The notes: a model not told the origin generated them from the letters alone. A stretch of 64,000 nucleotides of DNA from Pseudodesulfovibrio sp. 5S69 (GCF_037094465.1 NZ_CP146609.1:2909501-2973500), one strand, 5' to 3'. Counted from the first letter of the stretch, positions 16,496 through 25,929 are shown. Program-made: numbers and translations.

Positions 16496-17047
16496 TTACC
16501 CGACCGTGTCAAGCCTCGGTTTGACGTATAATTCGCCGCCGTGGCAGTCGTTGATGACCAGCAGCGGGAAATCCTTGACTTTCATTTTGCGCACAGCCTC
16601 GGGGCCCAGTTCCTCGAAGGCAATGACCGTGGATTCCACGATGGAGTTGGACAACAACGCGCCCGCCCCGCCCGTGGCCCCGAAATAGACGCCCTTGTAT
16701 TCCTTCATGGCCGCCTTGACCTCATCGGAGCGTTTGCCCTTGCCGATGGACGCCTTCATGCCGAGCGAATGCAGCCTCGGGGCGTAGGTGTCCATGCGGT
16801 AGGAAGTGGTCGGTCCGGCCGAGCCGATGGGCCGGCCGGGAGGAGCCGGGCTCGGCCCCACGTAATAGATGGCCGAGCCTTCCAGCTCGAAGGGCAACTC
16901 CTTGCCCGCGTCCAGCAGCTCCACCAGCTTCTTGTGGGCCGCGTCGCGCGCAGAATAGATGGTCCCGGACAGGAAAACCACGTCCCCGGCTTTGAGCTGC
17001 TCAATGTCCTCGTCCGTCAGCGGCGTGTTCAGCTTGTATTCGGCCAT
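16496..17047 (-). CDS. fumarate hydratase class I, beta subunit (fumarase C-terminal domain)
   Basis: A 183-residue beta subunit of the two-subunit, oxygen-sensitive class I fumarase/tartrate dehydratase family. It begins with YKLNTPLTDEDIEQLKAGD and has the substrate-binding GPSPAPPGRPIGSAGPTTSYRMD stretch and TGGAGALL typical of this domain. It starts at ATG 17047, sharing one base with the alpha-subunit stop, so translation is coupled. With the alpha subunit it interconverts fumarate and malate, feeding the fumarate reductase encoded just upstream. Confidence 0.92.
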   Translation of the reverse strand: MAEYKLNTPLTDEDIEQLKAGDVVFLSGTIYSARDAAHKKLVELLDAGKELPFELEGSAIYYVGPSPAPPGRPIGSAGPTTSYRMDTYAPRLHSLGMKASIGKGKRSDEVKAAMKEYKGVYFGATGGAGALLSNSIVESTVIAFEELGPEAVRKMKVKDFPLLVINDCHGGELYVKPRLDTVG

Positions 17048-17886
17048 TACAGTACGACCTCCTCGTGCCGCTGGGAGTGACACTGGACATTGACCGCCAG
17101 CGGCAGGCTGGCCAGGTGGCACGGTTCCAGGGTGATCTTCACGCCGAGCACGGTGGTCTTGCCGCCCAGGCCCATGGGGCCGATGCCCAGCGCGTTGAGT
17201 GCCTCTTCCAGTTCCTTTTCCATGGCCGCGATCTTGGGGTCGGGATGGACGTCGTCCAGCTTGCGCAGCAGGCCGCGCTTGGCGATCTTGGCCGCGTGCT
17301 CGAAGGTCCCGCCGATGCCCACGCCGATGATGGTCGGCGGACACGGGTTCGGACCGGCCTCGGCCACCCGCTCGATCACGAACCTCTTGATGCCCTCCCA
17401 GCCCTGGGCCGGAGCGAGCATGGTCACGCGGGACATGTTCTCGGCCCCGCCGCCCTTGGCCATGTAGGCGATCTTGAGCTTGTCGCCCGGGACCATGTCG
17501 AAATGGATTATCGCCGGGATGCCGTCACCGGTGTTGGCCCGGGTCAGCGGGTCGCAAGCCGACTTGCGCAGATACCCGTCCGCGTACCCCTTGCGTACGC
17601 CCTCGTTGATCAGGTCGCGCAGGTTGCCCCCGACCACCTTGCAGTCGTCGCCGACCTCCACAAACAGTACGGCCAGGCCGCAGTCCTGGCACAGCGGCAA
17701 CTTGGTGTCGCTCGCCAGGTCCGCGTTCTCCAGCAACTGGCGCAGGACCTCCACTGCCGAGGGGGAATCCTCCGCGGCCATGGCCTGCTCCAGCTTCCGG
17801 CGCACGTCCGCGGGCAACACCGTGTTGCCCCGCATGCACATCCCGGCCACGGCCTCGATGACATCCTTTCCTTGAATCTCTCTCAT
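17047..17886 (-). CDS. fumarate hydratase class I, alpha subunit
   Basis: A 279-residue alpha subunit carrying the [4Fe-4S] catalytic cluster. Candidate ligands are C66 or C69 in LPLCQDCG, C182 in NPCPPTIIGVGIGG and C256 in LEPCHLAS; their spacing is near that of characterised class I fumarases. Length is normal for the split form. It starts at ATG 17886 after CGGAGGC. It lies 306 bases downstream of frdB, separated by a facing pair of hairpin repeats, so it may have its own promoter. Confidence 0.92.
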   Translation of the reverse strand: MREIQGKDVIEAVAGMCMRGNTVLPADVRRKLEQAMAAEDSPSAVEVLRQLLENADLASDTKLPLCQDCGLAVLFVEVGDDCKVVGGNLRDLINEGVRKGYADGYLRKSACDPLTRANTGDGIPAIIHFDMVPGDKLKIAYMAKGGGAENMSRVTMLAPAQGWEGIKRFVIERVAEAGPNPCPPTIIGVGIGGTFEHAAKIAKRGLLRKLDDVHPDPKIAAMEKELEEALNALGIGPMGLGGKTTVLGVKITLEPCHLASLPLAVNVQCHSQRHEEVVL

Positions 17887-17904
17887 TCGGTTAGCCTCCG
17901 ATTG

Positions 17905-18000
17905 ATGCCTCCGGCGGCCAGAGGGGAAACTTTTGAAAAAGTTTCCCCTCTGGACTCCCCTTCAAAACTTTTTATCGCTCGCTTCGCTCGAAGCCGTGCG
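17905..18000 (+). repeat. intergenic compound hairpin repeat, copy 3 (forward)
   Basis: GCCTCCGGCGGCC, then a hairpin AGAGGGGAAACTTTT with AAAAGTTTCCCCTCT, then AAAACTTTTTAT and GCTTCGCTCG. It faces copy 4, together filling the 306-base gap between fumarase and frdB. The 70 bases between them show nothing assignable. Confidence 0.78.
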
Positions 18001-18071
18001 AACGCATTGATAGGAACCTCACCCTTTACCTATTGAAAAGCCCCGCACAACGACCCGACCTCCCGTCCCCC

Positions 18072-18191
18072 TCCACCGCGAAGCGGCACCAAAAAGTTTA
18101 GGAAAATGAGGGGATGGGGGTCCGAGGGAAGGGGAGGAAAGAACCCTTTTCAAAGGGTTTTTCCTCCCTTTCCCCCGGCCGCCGGAGGCAT
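18072..18191 (-). repeat. intergenic compound hairpin repeat, copy 4 (inverted)
   Basis: The minus strand reads GCCTCCGGCGGCCGG, a hairpin ending in AAAACCCTTT/AAAGGGTTCTTT arms, then AAACTTTTTGG and GCTTCGCGG. It begins one base past the frdB stop, where a terminator is expected. Confidence 0.8.
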
Positions 18192-18192
18192 A

Positions 18193-18930
18193 CTACTTAC
18201 TAAACAAACGCTTTATGGAAGTAATGCCCATTTTGCGTCGCAGGAAGCCGAGCTGGTTTTGCAGCGGCAGGTGTTTGGGGCAGACGTCTTCGCAGGCCAG
18301 CAGGCCCATGCAGCCGAAGATACCCATATCATTGCCGATGATCTCGTAGTAGTCGCGGTCGGTCCGCTGGTCGCGCGGGTCGATGAGGAACCGGGCCACG
18401 CGGTTGAGCGCGGCCGCGCCCATGAAGTCCTCACGCAATCGGGCGGTGCCGCAGGCGGAGATGCAGCAGCCGCACTCCACGCACCGTTCCAGTTCGTAGA
18501 TGGCCACGGCGTCCTTGTTGTCCATGCGCTCTTCGAGCGCGGTGGGATCGAACGCCTTGTTGGTGTGGATCCACGATTCGGTCTTGGTGTACATCTCGCG
18601 GAACCATGTGCCGGTATCCACGGACAGATCGCCGACCAGCTTGAAGATCGGCAGGGGCAGGAGCGTGATTTCGCCCGGCAGGTCTCGGGTCTTGGTGTGG
18701 CAAGCCAGGCCCGGACGGCCGTTGATGACCATGCCGCAGGAGCCGCAGATGCCCGCCCGGCAGCAGAAGTCGAACTGCAGGGAGGGGTCCTGCTCCTCGC
18801 GGATGCGGTTGAGCGCGATGAACAGGGTCATGGAGTCGGTCTCTTCCAGGACGAACTCCTGCATGTGCGGCGCGGACTGCTCGTCTTCGGGATTGTACCG
18901 AAAGATGTTCAGTTTGAGTAATCTGGACAT
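18193..18930 (-). CDS. frdB: fumarate reductase iron-sulfur subunit
   Basis: A 245-residue electron-transfer subunit. The N-terminal plant-type [2Fe-2S] domain has C57, C62, C65 and C77 (CCRAGICGSC...LAC). The C-terminal domain has CVECGCCISAC and the GCMGLLACEDVCP motif for the [3Fe-4S] and [4Fe-4S] clusters. It connects the haem-containing FrdC to the flavin of FrdA on the cytoplasmic side of the membrane. It starts 3 bases after frdA with AAGGA upstream. Confidence 0.93.
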   Translation of the reverse strand: MSRLLKLNIFRYNPEDEQSAPHMQEFVLEETDSMTLFIALNRIREEQDPSLQFDFCCRAGICGSCGMVINGRPGLACHTKTRDLPGEITLLPLPIFKLVGDLSVDTGTWFREMYTKTESWIHTNKAFDPTALEERMDNKDAVAIYELERCVECGCCISACGTARLREDFMGAAALNRVARFLIDPRDQRTDRDYYEIIGNDMGIFGCMGLLACEDVCPKHLPLQNQLGFLRRKMGITSIKRLFSK

Positions 18931-18933
18931 GGT

Positions 18934-20769
18934 CTATTCCTTCTTGTCGTCGGCGCTGATGATTTTCGCATGGCCGTAGCCGCGGTCGCCCGGCGGAATC
19001 TCCACCACGGTGGAGGCCGGCTCGTATTCGAGGGTCGGCAGGGTATCCTCGGGCTTCTTCCAGTAGGCCAGAGTCCGGGTCAGCCAGTCGCGGTCGTTGC
19101 GCGCAGGATAGTCCTCGCGGTTGTGCGACCCGCGCGATTCGGTGCGCATGAGCGCGCCGTAGGCGACCATCAGAGCGAGCTTGACCTGGCCTTCGAGCTT
19201 GAGCGCGGCGGCCAACTCGGGGTTGACCCCCTTGCCGTTGGAGCGCAGCCCGATCTTCTTGGCCCGGATCAGCACCTCCTGCAGGTCGGCCACACACTTT
19301 TCGAGGCCCTCCTGGGTGCGGAAGATGTTCGCGCCCTTGTGCAGGGCGTCCTGCATGGCAGAGCGGACCTTGTAGACGTTCTCGGAACCGTCGCGGCCTT
19401 CGATCAGCGCGTCGATGCGGGACCGCTGCTTCTTGACTTCGTCGTTGATCAGCCCGGTCTTGAACTCGGCCTCGCTGCCTTCAAGATATTCGGCGATCTT
19501 GCGTCCGATGATCCCGCCCGCGACCACGGTCTCGGCCAGGGAGTTGCCGCCCAGCCGGTTGAAGCCGTGCATGTCCCAGCAGGCGGCCTCGCCCGCGGCG
19601 AAAAGTCCCTTGAGGCCGTAGGCCGCGCCGTCCTTGTTGGTGCGCACGCCGCCCATGGAATAGTGCTGGGTCGGACGCACCGGGATGAGCTGGTGGATGG
19701 GGTCCACGCCGAGGAAGGAGGTGCAGATCTCGTAGACCTCGCGCAGCTTGCCGGTGATGTGCTCCTTGCCGAGGTGGCGGATGTCGAGCCAGAGATGCTC
19801 GCCGTAGGGCGACTTCACGCCGTGGCCCTCGCGCATGTGGTGGGTCATCCAGCGGGAGACCACGTCGCGGGAGGCCAGTTCGGCCTTTTCCGGCTCATAG
19901 ATGTTCATGAACCGTTTCTCGTCCACGTCGAGCAGGGTGCCGCCGTCGCCCCGGCACCCTTCGGTGACCAGGATGTCGGTGGGCACGATGCCGGTGGGAT
20001 GGAACTGGACCGCCTCCATGTTGCCCATGGGCACCAGTCCGGTGGCCACGCACATGGTGTGCGCCCCGCCGTCGCAGATGACCGCGTTGGTGGTGTTCGG
20101 ATAGATGCGCCCGAAGCCGCCCGCCGCGATCATGGTCGCCTTGGACAGGTAGACGCGCAGCTCGCCCGTACGCAGGCAACGGGCGACCACGCCGAAGCAG
20201 GTCTCGCCATCCTGGAGCAGGGCGATGGCCTCGGTCTTGTCGTGGACCTCCACGCCCTTCTCGGCGCAGCGGTTGTCCATGGTGCACATGACCGCGTGGC
20301 CCGTGCCGTCCGAGGTGTAGCAGGTCCGCCACTTGGCCGTGCCGCCGAAGGAGCGGGCCATGATCAGCCCTTCCTTTTCCTCGGCCTCGACCTTCTCGAA
20401 CTGCTTGCCGCCCTTGTAGTAGATGGACTTGCCCGGAACCACGCGGTTCCACGGCACGCCCCAATGGGCCAGGCGGCGCATCTCGATGGGCGCGGTATCC
20501 GCGAACAGGCGGGCGACCTCCTGGTCGCAGCCCCAGTCGGAGCCCTTGACCGTGTCCGCGAAATGGACATCCGGGCCGTCGCCCTCGCCCATGACGGAAT
20601 TGCCCAGGGACGCCTGCATGCCGCCTTGGGCGGCGGAGGAATGGGACCGGCGAGCCGGCACCAGGCTCAGGCAGATGGCGGAGAATCCGGCTTCGGCCGT
20701 TTCCACGGCCGCGCGCTCGCCCGCCAGACCCGCTCCGACAACAAGAAAATCGGTGTAGATAGTCTGCAT
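18934..20769 (-). CDS. frdA: fumarate reductase flavoprotein subunit
   Basis: A 611-residue catalytic subunit. The FAD-binding VGAGLAGE is at residues 11-18. H43 in the SHSSAAQGG motif is the covalent flavin attachment site, at the same number as in Wolinella. Active-site segments TEGCRGDGG, HHMREGHG and PTQHYSMGGVRTN are present. It reduces fumarate to succinate, or the reverse. Succinate dehydrogenase cannot be excluded by sequence alone, but the order C-A-B with a single di-haem C subunit is the epsilonproteobacterial/Desulfovibrio fumarate reductase arrangement. Confidence 0.93.
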   Translation of the reverse strand: MQTIYTDFLVVGAGLAGERAAVETAEAGFSAICLSLVPARRSHSSAAQGGMQASLGNSVMGEGDGPDVHFADTVKGSDWGCDQEVARLFADTAPIEMRRLAHWGVPWNRVVPGKSIYYKGGKQFEKVEAEEKEGLIMARSFGGTAKWRTCYTSDGTGHAVMCTMDNRCAEKGVEVHDKTEAIALLQDGETCFGVVARCLRTGELRVYLSKATMIAAGGFGRIYPNTTNAVICDGGAHTMCVATGLVPMGNMEAVQFHPTGIVPTDILVTEGCRGDGGTLLDVDEKRFMNIYEPEKAELASRDVVSRWMTHHMREGHGVKSPYGEHLWLDIRHLGKEHITGKLREVYEICTSFLGVDPIHQLIPVRPTQHYSMGGVRTNKDGAAYGLKGLFAAGEAACWDMHGFNRLGGNSLAETVVAGGIIGRKIAEYLEGSEAEFKTGLINDEVKKQRSRIDALIEGRDGSENVYKVRSAMQDALHKGANIFRTQEGLEKCVADLQEVLIRAKKIGLRSNGKGVNPELAAALKLEGQVKLALMVAYGALMRTESRGSHNREDYPARNDRDWLTRTLAYWKKPEDTLPTLEYEPASTVVEIPPGDRGYGHAKIISADDKKE

Positions 20770-20782
20770 GGCAAATTCTCCG

Positions 20783-21433
20783 TTAGTTGATGCTCAAAAA
20801 CAGGAAGCGGATCAGGGTGATCAGCCCGATGGCGATGAACATGCCGGTCAGCATGTTCTCCCCGCGCTTGAACTTGCCCCGCTCCCGGTCCGTGATGAAT
20901 CCCCACTTGACCCCGATGCGGTAGAAGCCGATGCCCACGTGCAACTCGGCCAGGGGGAGCAGGAAGAAATAGAACACGGCCCAGAATCCGCTCTGGACGC
21001 GGGCGGCGGACTTGGCCGCCGTGATGGGCAGGTCGGTCAGGACCACCCACATGTGGATGGACCCCATGACCAGGATAAGCATGGCGGAAACGATCTGGAC
21101 CACCCACAGCCAGGTGTCCCCGTGATGCATCATCCGGGCGTGCTGCCAGATGGTCTTCTGGCCCTCGGCGCGGAAGGGAATCTTCCGAGCGGCCAGGACG
21201 AAATGGAGCAGAAAGCCGAGAAAGATGAGCGGACCGCCCACCTGGGCCATATACGTCGCCTCGAAGAACCCGGCGATGGCGTTCATCAGCCGAGGGCTGA
21301 TGACGACGCTGGAAACCAGCAGCATGTGACACCACATGAACAAAATCAGGCTGGCGCCGGTCAGCATTTGCAGCCAATCCAACGCGCCGTCCCACTTGCC
21401 GGATTTGCCAGCCGGTGCGTAACTTATGGACAT
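20783..21433 (-). CDS. frdC: fumarate reductase cytochrome b subunit
   Basis: A 216-residue, five-helix di-haem membrane anchor. H36, H77, H127 and H165 stand in the successive helices with spacings close to the four haem ligands of Wolinella FrdC. The quinol is oxidised at this subunit and electrons pass to FrdB. Strong ribosome site (GGAGG, five bases before the ATG). First gene of the frd operon; frdA starts 13 bases after its stop. Confidence 0.9.
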   Translation of the reverse strand: MSISYAPAGKSGKWDGALDWLQMLTGASLILFMWCHMLLVSSVVISPRLMNAIAGFFEATYMAQVGGPLIFLGFLLHFVLAARKIPFRAEGQKTIWQHARMMHHGDTWLWVVQIVSAMLILVMGSIHMWVVLTDLPITAAKSAARVQSGFWAVFYFFLLPLAELHVGIGFYRIGVKWGFITDRERGKFKRGENMLTGMFIAIGLITLIRFLFLSIN

Positions 21434-21855
21434 TCATTCCTCCGTTTGGTTGTACCCAGAAGCACCCTAGACAATCGTTTGCCAACGTAGTCTTGAAAAA
21501 AGAAATTTGTCAATATCTCCAACCCCATCTCAACGGCTCTTCCCCCCCGTCGCAGCCCGCCCATCCGGGAAAAAAGGCTTTGATTGCACGGTCAAATAGC
21601 CGCTTCGGCCATGGACGCCTTTTTTCGCACCGGCTCGAAAAAAAACACTTCCGGAAGCCTAAGGCCGCCCCGGTCCCGACCGGGCGCATTTCCGGTTCCC
21701 ATTTCGGCCCTCCTCGGTTAGGATGTTTGACTGCTCAGGCCATGAAACCCCGGTCCCGCTTGCCAGCCCGGCAATCGGACTTATCTTGTTTATCGCACCG
21801 AAAATCATTTTGATGTTGAAAAGAGAGAGAAAGACCAATTTATGGAGTTCTATCC
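21434..21855. other. 422-base divergent intergenic region between frdC and the M16 protease gene
   Basis: On the minus strand a perfect TTGACA (21513-21508) with an 18-base spacer to TACGTT (21489-21484) is the best candidate for the frd promoter. On the plus strand only a weak TTGTTT/TTTGAT pair (21786-21814) precedes the protease gene. The middle holds A-runs and short GC hairpins without a gene. Confidence 0.45.
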
Positions 21856-24570
21856 ATGTTCCGAAAACTGTTATTGCTTGCGGGGCTTATGCTGGCCCTT
21901 GCGGGCTGCAAAACTGCATCCATGAATAATCGCACCGAAACCGTCCCGACACCGGCCCCGGCCCCGACGATCGCCAAGGCGGCGTCCCTTCCTTCCCTGG
22001 ACGGCTCCGACCAGGCGGCCACGCACATCGTCAAGCTCAAGAACGGGCTGACTGTGCTCATCAAGGAGGACGACCGCTTCCCGCTGGTCAACGTCCGCCT
22101 GTACGTGCACGCGGGCAGCGCCTATGAGACGCCCGACATCGCGGGCATCAGCCACCTGCTTGAGCACATGGTCTTCAAGGGCACGGACAAACGCGGCCCC
22201 GGCGAGACCGCCCGGCAGATCGAGTCCGTGGGCGGCAGCCTGAACGCGGCCACCAGCTTCGACTACACCGTCTATTACGTTGAGGTCCCCGAGGCCCGGT
22301 GGAAGCTCGGCATGGACGTGGTCACGGACATGGCCTTCCACCAGACCATCGATCCCAAAGAACTGGAAAGCGAAAAGAAGGTCGTACTCGAAGAACTCGA
22401 ACGCGGCGAGGACACGCCCACCAGCAAACTCTTCAAGACCCTGCAATCCATGGTCTGGAAGGACACCAGCTACGAGTGGCCGATCATCGGCTCCCGCGAG
22501 ACCGTGTCCGGCATCACCCGGCCGCAGATCAAGCAGTACATCGCAGACCATTATCAGCCGCAGTCCATGCTCCTGGCCGTGGTCGGCAAGGTCGATCCCG
22601 ACAAGATTCTGGCCGAGGCCAACCAATTGGTCGGCTCCCTGGTCAACACCCGCTCCTTCACGCCTCCCACTCCCCTGCCCGTTCCCGAGGCGGGCGACGG
22701 CCCCCGCGTGGTCAAGCTGACCGGCAAGTGGAACAAGGTCTACATGGGCGCGGCCTTTCCCATCCCCTATGGTACCTCGGCCGAGATCCCCGGCCTGGAG
22801 ATGCTCTGCCAACTGCTCGGCGGGGACGACACCTCGCGCCTGTACCGGACCTTCAAGTACGACAAGCAGTTGGTCGACGACATCTCGGTCTCGCCCCTCT
22901 CCCTGGAGCGCGGCGGTATGCTCTACGTCCACGCCGTGCTCGACGCGGACAAGGTGGACGAGTTCTGGACCGAGTTGAACAAGGAGATGGCCACCTTCAA
23001 TCCGGCGGACTTCACGGACCGCGAGATCGAACGCGCCCGCCTGAACCTCCAGAATTCCTTGTTCCTGGCCAAGGAAACCCTGTCCGGCCTGGCCGGAAAG
23101 CTCGGCTACTTCCAGTTCCTGGACAATGGCGAGCAGGCCGAGAAGAACTACCTCTTCTCCCTGAGCCAGGTGAACCGCGACGAGTTGAAGCGGCTCTTCG
23201 ACGAGTACATCCGGCCCGACCGGCTGACCCTGGCCGTGCTCACGCCGGAAAACGCACCCGTCTCGGCCGACGGCCTGACCGGCATCACCAAGGCCAACTG
23301 GCCCTCCAAGAAGGCGGCCAAGGCCAAGCAGGCCGCCAAACAGGCCACGGGACCGGCCGAGGTCGCTCTGCCCGGCGGCTCCAAGCTGATCCTTCTGCCT
23401 GACGAGACCCTGCCCTATACGGCCATGTCCATGTATTGGACCGGCGGCGACGGCGAACTCGATCCCTCCCAGCAGGGGCTGGCCGCCTTGACGGCCGCCG
23501 CCCTGACGCGCGGGACCCTGAAGATGTCCGCCACCGAAATGCAGGACTTCCTGTCCGACCACGCGGCCAGCCTGGGCTCCACCGCCGGGCGCAACGTCTT
23601 CGCCGTGGAGGCCAAGTTCCCCACCCGGTTCACGGACCAGGTCCTGCCGGTCCTGGCCGAGACCCTGACCGGACCGGCCTTCAACCAGACCGAGGTGGAA
23701 CGTGCCAAACAGGATCAGATCGCGGGCATCAAGCAGAGCGAGGACCGGCCGCTCGGCCTGGCCTTCCGCCACCTCTTCCCGTTCCTGTACAAGACCGGCC
23801 CCTATGCCCTGCTCCACATGGGCACCCCCGAGGGCGTGGAAAAATTCACGACGGCCGACATCATCCGCTTCTGGAGCCGCCAGTCCATGCACCCGTTCAC
23901 CCTGGCCGTGTGCGGTGATTTCGACCAGGCAGCCATGGAGCAATTCGCGACGAACATCGCCAAGACCCTGACCGCGCCCACCGGCGCGTACGCCTTCACC
24001 ACCCCCGAGTGGGGCCAGGCCATGGAGGACGACCTCCATCTGCCCGACCGCAACCAGGCGCACATCCTGATGGTCTTCCCCACGCCGGGCAAGACCGACC
24101 AGGAGGCGTCCGCCAAGCTCGAACTGCTGCGCGCGGCCCTGGCGGGTCAGTCCGGCCTGCTCTTCCGCGACCTGCGCGACAAGCAGGGGCTGGCCTATAC
24201 GGTCACCGCCATGCTCTGGCAGAGCCGCAACACCGGGTTCATGGCGCTGTACATCGGCACCGGCCCGGACAAGGTCGACCAGTCCATTGCGGGCTTCAAA
24301 AAGGTGCTGGCCAACCTGGCCGCCACTCCCCTGCCCCAGGACGAAATCGACCGCGCCCGAAACATCCTGACCGGCGACTATTACCAGGAGCACCAGTCCC
24401 TGCTCTCCCGCAGCCGCGAGGCCGCCAGCCTGCAGGTGCGCGGATTCAACCTCGACTACGAACAAAAGCTCATCGACCGGGCCCAGACCGTCACCCCGGC
24501 CGAAATCCAGGATATGGTCCAAAAATACCTGACCCCGGACAAGGCCTACCTCATGAAGGTTACCCCGTAG
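21856..24570 (+). CDS. M16 (pitrilysin-type) zinc metalloprotease lipoprotein, two fused M16 domains
   Basis: A 904-residue protein with a lipoprotein signal (lipobox LALAGC, C18) and GGAG before the ATG. The first M16 domain carries the inverted zinc motif H100-LL-E103-H104 and the distal glutamate E180 in VVLEEL, so it should be active. The second half (from about 500) lacks HxxEH but keeps the FRDLRDKQGLAY substrate-binding Arg/Tyr region, the usual division of labour in two-domain M16 proteases. It probably acts in the periplasm, anchored to a membrane, on short peptides. Monocistronic: a strong terminator follows. Confidence 0.9.
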   Translation: MFRKLLLLAGLMLALAGCKTASMNNRTETVPTPAPAPTIAKAASLPSLDGSDQAATHIVKLKNGLTVLIKEDDRFPLVNVRLYVHAGSAYETPDIAGISHLLEHMVFKGTDKRGPGETARQIESVGGSLNAATSFDYTVYYVEVPEARWKLGMDVVTDMAFHQTIDPKELESEKKVVLEELERGEDTPTSKLFKTLQSMVWKDTSYEWPIIGSRETVSGITRPQIKQYIADHYQPQSMLLAVVGKVDPDKILAEANQLVGSLVNTRSFTPPTPLPVPEAGDGPRVVKLTGKWNKVYMGAAFPIPYGTSAEIPGLEMLCQLLGGDDTSRLYRTFKYDKQLVDDISVSPLSLERGGMLYVHAVLDADKVDEFWTELNKEMATFNPADFTDREIERARLNLQNSLFLAKETLSGLAGKLGYFQFLDNGEQAEKNYLFSLSQVNRDELKRLFDEYIRPDRLTLAVLTPENAPVSADGLTGITKANWPSKKAAKAKQAAKQATGPAEVALPGGSKLILLPDETLPYTAMSMYWTGGDGELDPSQQGLAALTAAALTRGTLKMSATEMQDFLSDHAASLGSTAGRNVFAVEAKFPTRFTDQVLPVLAETLTGPAFNQTEVERAKQDQIAGIKQSEDRPLGLAFRHLFPFLYKTGPYALLHMGTPEGVEKFTTADIIRFWSRQSMHPFTLAVCGDFDQAAMEQFATNIAKTLTAPTGAYAFTTPEWGQAMEDDLHLPDRNQAHILMVFPTPGKTDQEASAKLELLRAALAGQSGLLFRDLRDKQGLAYTVTAMLWQSRNTGFMALYIGTGPDKVDQSIAGFKKVLANLAATPLPQDEIDRARNILTGDYYQEHQSLLSRSREAASLQVRGFNLDYEQKLIDRAQTVTPAEIQDMVQKYLTPDKAYLMKVTP

Positions 24571-24592
24571 ATCGCCATTACTCGACAAAAAA

Positions 24593-24621
24593 GCGGGCCG
24601 GTTGCACCGGCCCGCTTTTTT
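24593..24621 (+). terminator. Rho-independent terminator after the M16 protease
   Basis: A perfect 9-bp GC stem (GCGGGCCGG with CCGGCCCGC, loop TTGCA), preceded by six A and followed by six T. The A-run means it could also act on the other strand. Confidence 0.92.
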
Positions 24622-24690
24622 GTGCCTCCCCTACCCCCGCCCCCCCATCCCCTCTTTTTCCCAAACTTTCTATAGCCGCTTCGCGGGGTA
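24622..24690 (+). repeat. partial compound hairpin repeat, copy 5 (forward)
   Basis: The end module only: pyrimidine-rich arm, CCCAAACTTTCTATAG and CCGCTTCGCGGGG. The purine-rich arm is missing. It faces copy 6 across about 55 bases. Confidence 0.6.
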
Positions 24691-24742
24691 GGAGCACAAG
24701 CATTCGGTTCCCAGTATCTATTGACGTCTTACCGCGTTCGGA

Positions 24743-24835
24743 CGCCCCTGCCGAAGGCACACAAAAAGTTTGGAAGGGGGAGCCCTGAGGGGGAAACTTT
24801 TCCCAAAAGTTTCCCCCTCTGGCCGCCGGAGGCAT
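24743..24835 (-). repeat. intergenic compound hairpin repeat, copy 6 (inverted)
   Basis: The minus strand reads GCCTCCGGCGGCCAG, a hairpin AGGGGGAAACTTTT with AAAAGTTTCCCCCT, then CAAACTTTTTGTG and GCCTTCGGC. It occupies most of the gap before the YbjQ gene. Confidence 0.78.
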
Positions 24836-24921
24836 TCCCTTCCGGGGGCTTGCCCCCGCCCCTGTGGTGCGCTACAAATCCTGAGCAACAACTTTCAGTT
24901 ACTCACATCGAGGGGAGACGC

Positions 24922-25260
24922 ATGGCGCTCATATTCGGTTCGCCCAGGAAACAGTCCACGGACAAGGACGAAGTCGGCACCGATCACCGGCTGACCCTGG
25001 CCAAGGACATCTACATGGCCGGGAAGATGAAGATCGTCACCACCGAGACGGTTCCGGGCCGGGAGATCCAGTCCGCCTTCGGGCTCATCGTCTGCCGCAG
25101 CTACGTCTTCGACAACGCCTTCTACGGGCTCATGGCCCAGGCCGTGGACGTCAACGCGGACGCCATTGTCGGCTACCGCGAAACCGTGGCCTTCCATCCC
25201 GAGGGCGACAAGTACTACTCCTGCTACGGCACGGCCGTGCGCCTGAAAAAGCTCAAGTAG
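24922..25260 (+). CDS. YbjQ/UPF0145 family protein
   Basis: A 112-residue soluble protein of the YbjQ (UPF0145) family. It has the characteristic VTTETVPGREIQSAFGLIVC opening and an alternating strand/helix core with VNADAIVGYRETVAF. In this family the fold is a small pentameric barrel sometimes called heavy-metal-binding, without a proven function. AGGGGAGACGC precedes the ATG. It is followed after 3 bases by the YjdF-like gene, so they form an operon. Confidence 0.82.
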   Translation: MALIFGSPRKQSTDKDEVGTDHRLTLAKDIYMAGKMKIVTTETVPGREIQSAFGLIVCRSYVFDNAFYGLMAQAVDVNADAIVGYRETVAFHPEGDKYYSCYGTAVRLKKLK

Positions 25261-25263
25261 CTT

Positions 25264-25893
25264 ATGAAAAACGAATCCGCCCTGTCCCGCCGGTTCCCTC
25301 ACCTGCTTGCCGCCGCGTTCGCGATCTTCTGGACGATCATGGCCGTGAACCCGGTCATGCGCGACGTATGGTGGGCCGAGAACATCCCGATCATGGCGGT
25401 CTTCCTGCTGCTGGTGGCCACCTACCGGCTTTTCCGCTTCTCCAACCTGGCCTACGTGCTCATGGCCTGCTGGCTGGTCCTGCACACCATCGGCGGCCAC
25501 TACACCTTCGCCAACGTGCCCTTCGACTTCGTCACCGACCTGTTCGGCTTCGAACGCAACCACTTCGACCGGGTCGGGCACTACTCCATCGGCTTCTACG
25601 CCTTCCCCATCGCCGAGTACCTGACGCGCAAAAACCTGGCCCGCCCGGTGGTGGCCTATCTCTTCGGCCTGTTCGCGATCATGGCCCTGGCCGCCGGGTA
25701 CGAGATCGTCGAATGGTGGTACGCCGTGACCGCGGGCGGCGAGGCGGGCATCGAATTCCTCGGCTCCCAGGGCGATATCTGGGACGCCCAGTCCGACATG
25801 CTCTGCGACACGCTCGGCGCGGTCACCGCCCTGGTGCTGTTCTTCTTTTCCGGGATCAAGCCCGAGCGCCGGGTTGGGTTGGGAAATCAATAG
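25264..25893 (+). CDS. DUF2238 (YjdF-like) inner-membrane protein
   Basis: A 209-residue protein with about six membrane helices. Conserved acidic and His residues lie in the loops (HTIGGHYTFANVPFD, NHFDRVGHYSIGFYAF, GYEIVEWW and GSQGDIWDAQSDMLCDTLGA), which is the DUF2238/YjdF pattern. Function unknown. Translationally linked to the YbjQ gene. Confidence 0.85.
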   Translation: MKNESALSRRFPHLLAAAFAIFWTIMAVNPVMRDVWWAENIPIMAVFLLLVATYRLFRFSNLAYVLMACWLVLHTIGGHYTFANVPFDFVTDLFGFERNHFDRVGHYSIGFYAFPIAEYLTRKNLARPVVAYLFGLFAIMALAAGYEIVEWWYAVTAGGEAGIEFLGSQGDIWDAQSDMLCDTLGAVTALVLFFFSGIKPERRVGLGNQ

Positions 25894-25929
25894 TTGAAGG
25901 CCGCTTCGCGGCGATGGACGGGTGACTTC

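Noticed and set aside
18193..21433. Succinate dehydrogenase instead of fumarate reductase
   Set aside because: Sequence cannot fully separate the two, but the C-A-B order, one five-helix di-haem anchor and the setting beside class I fumarase favour fumarate reductase.
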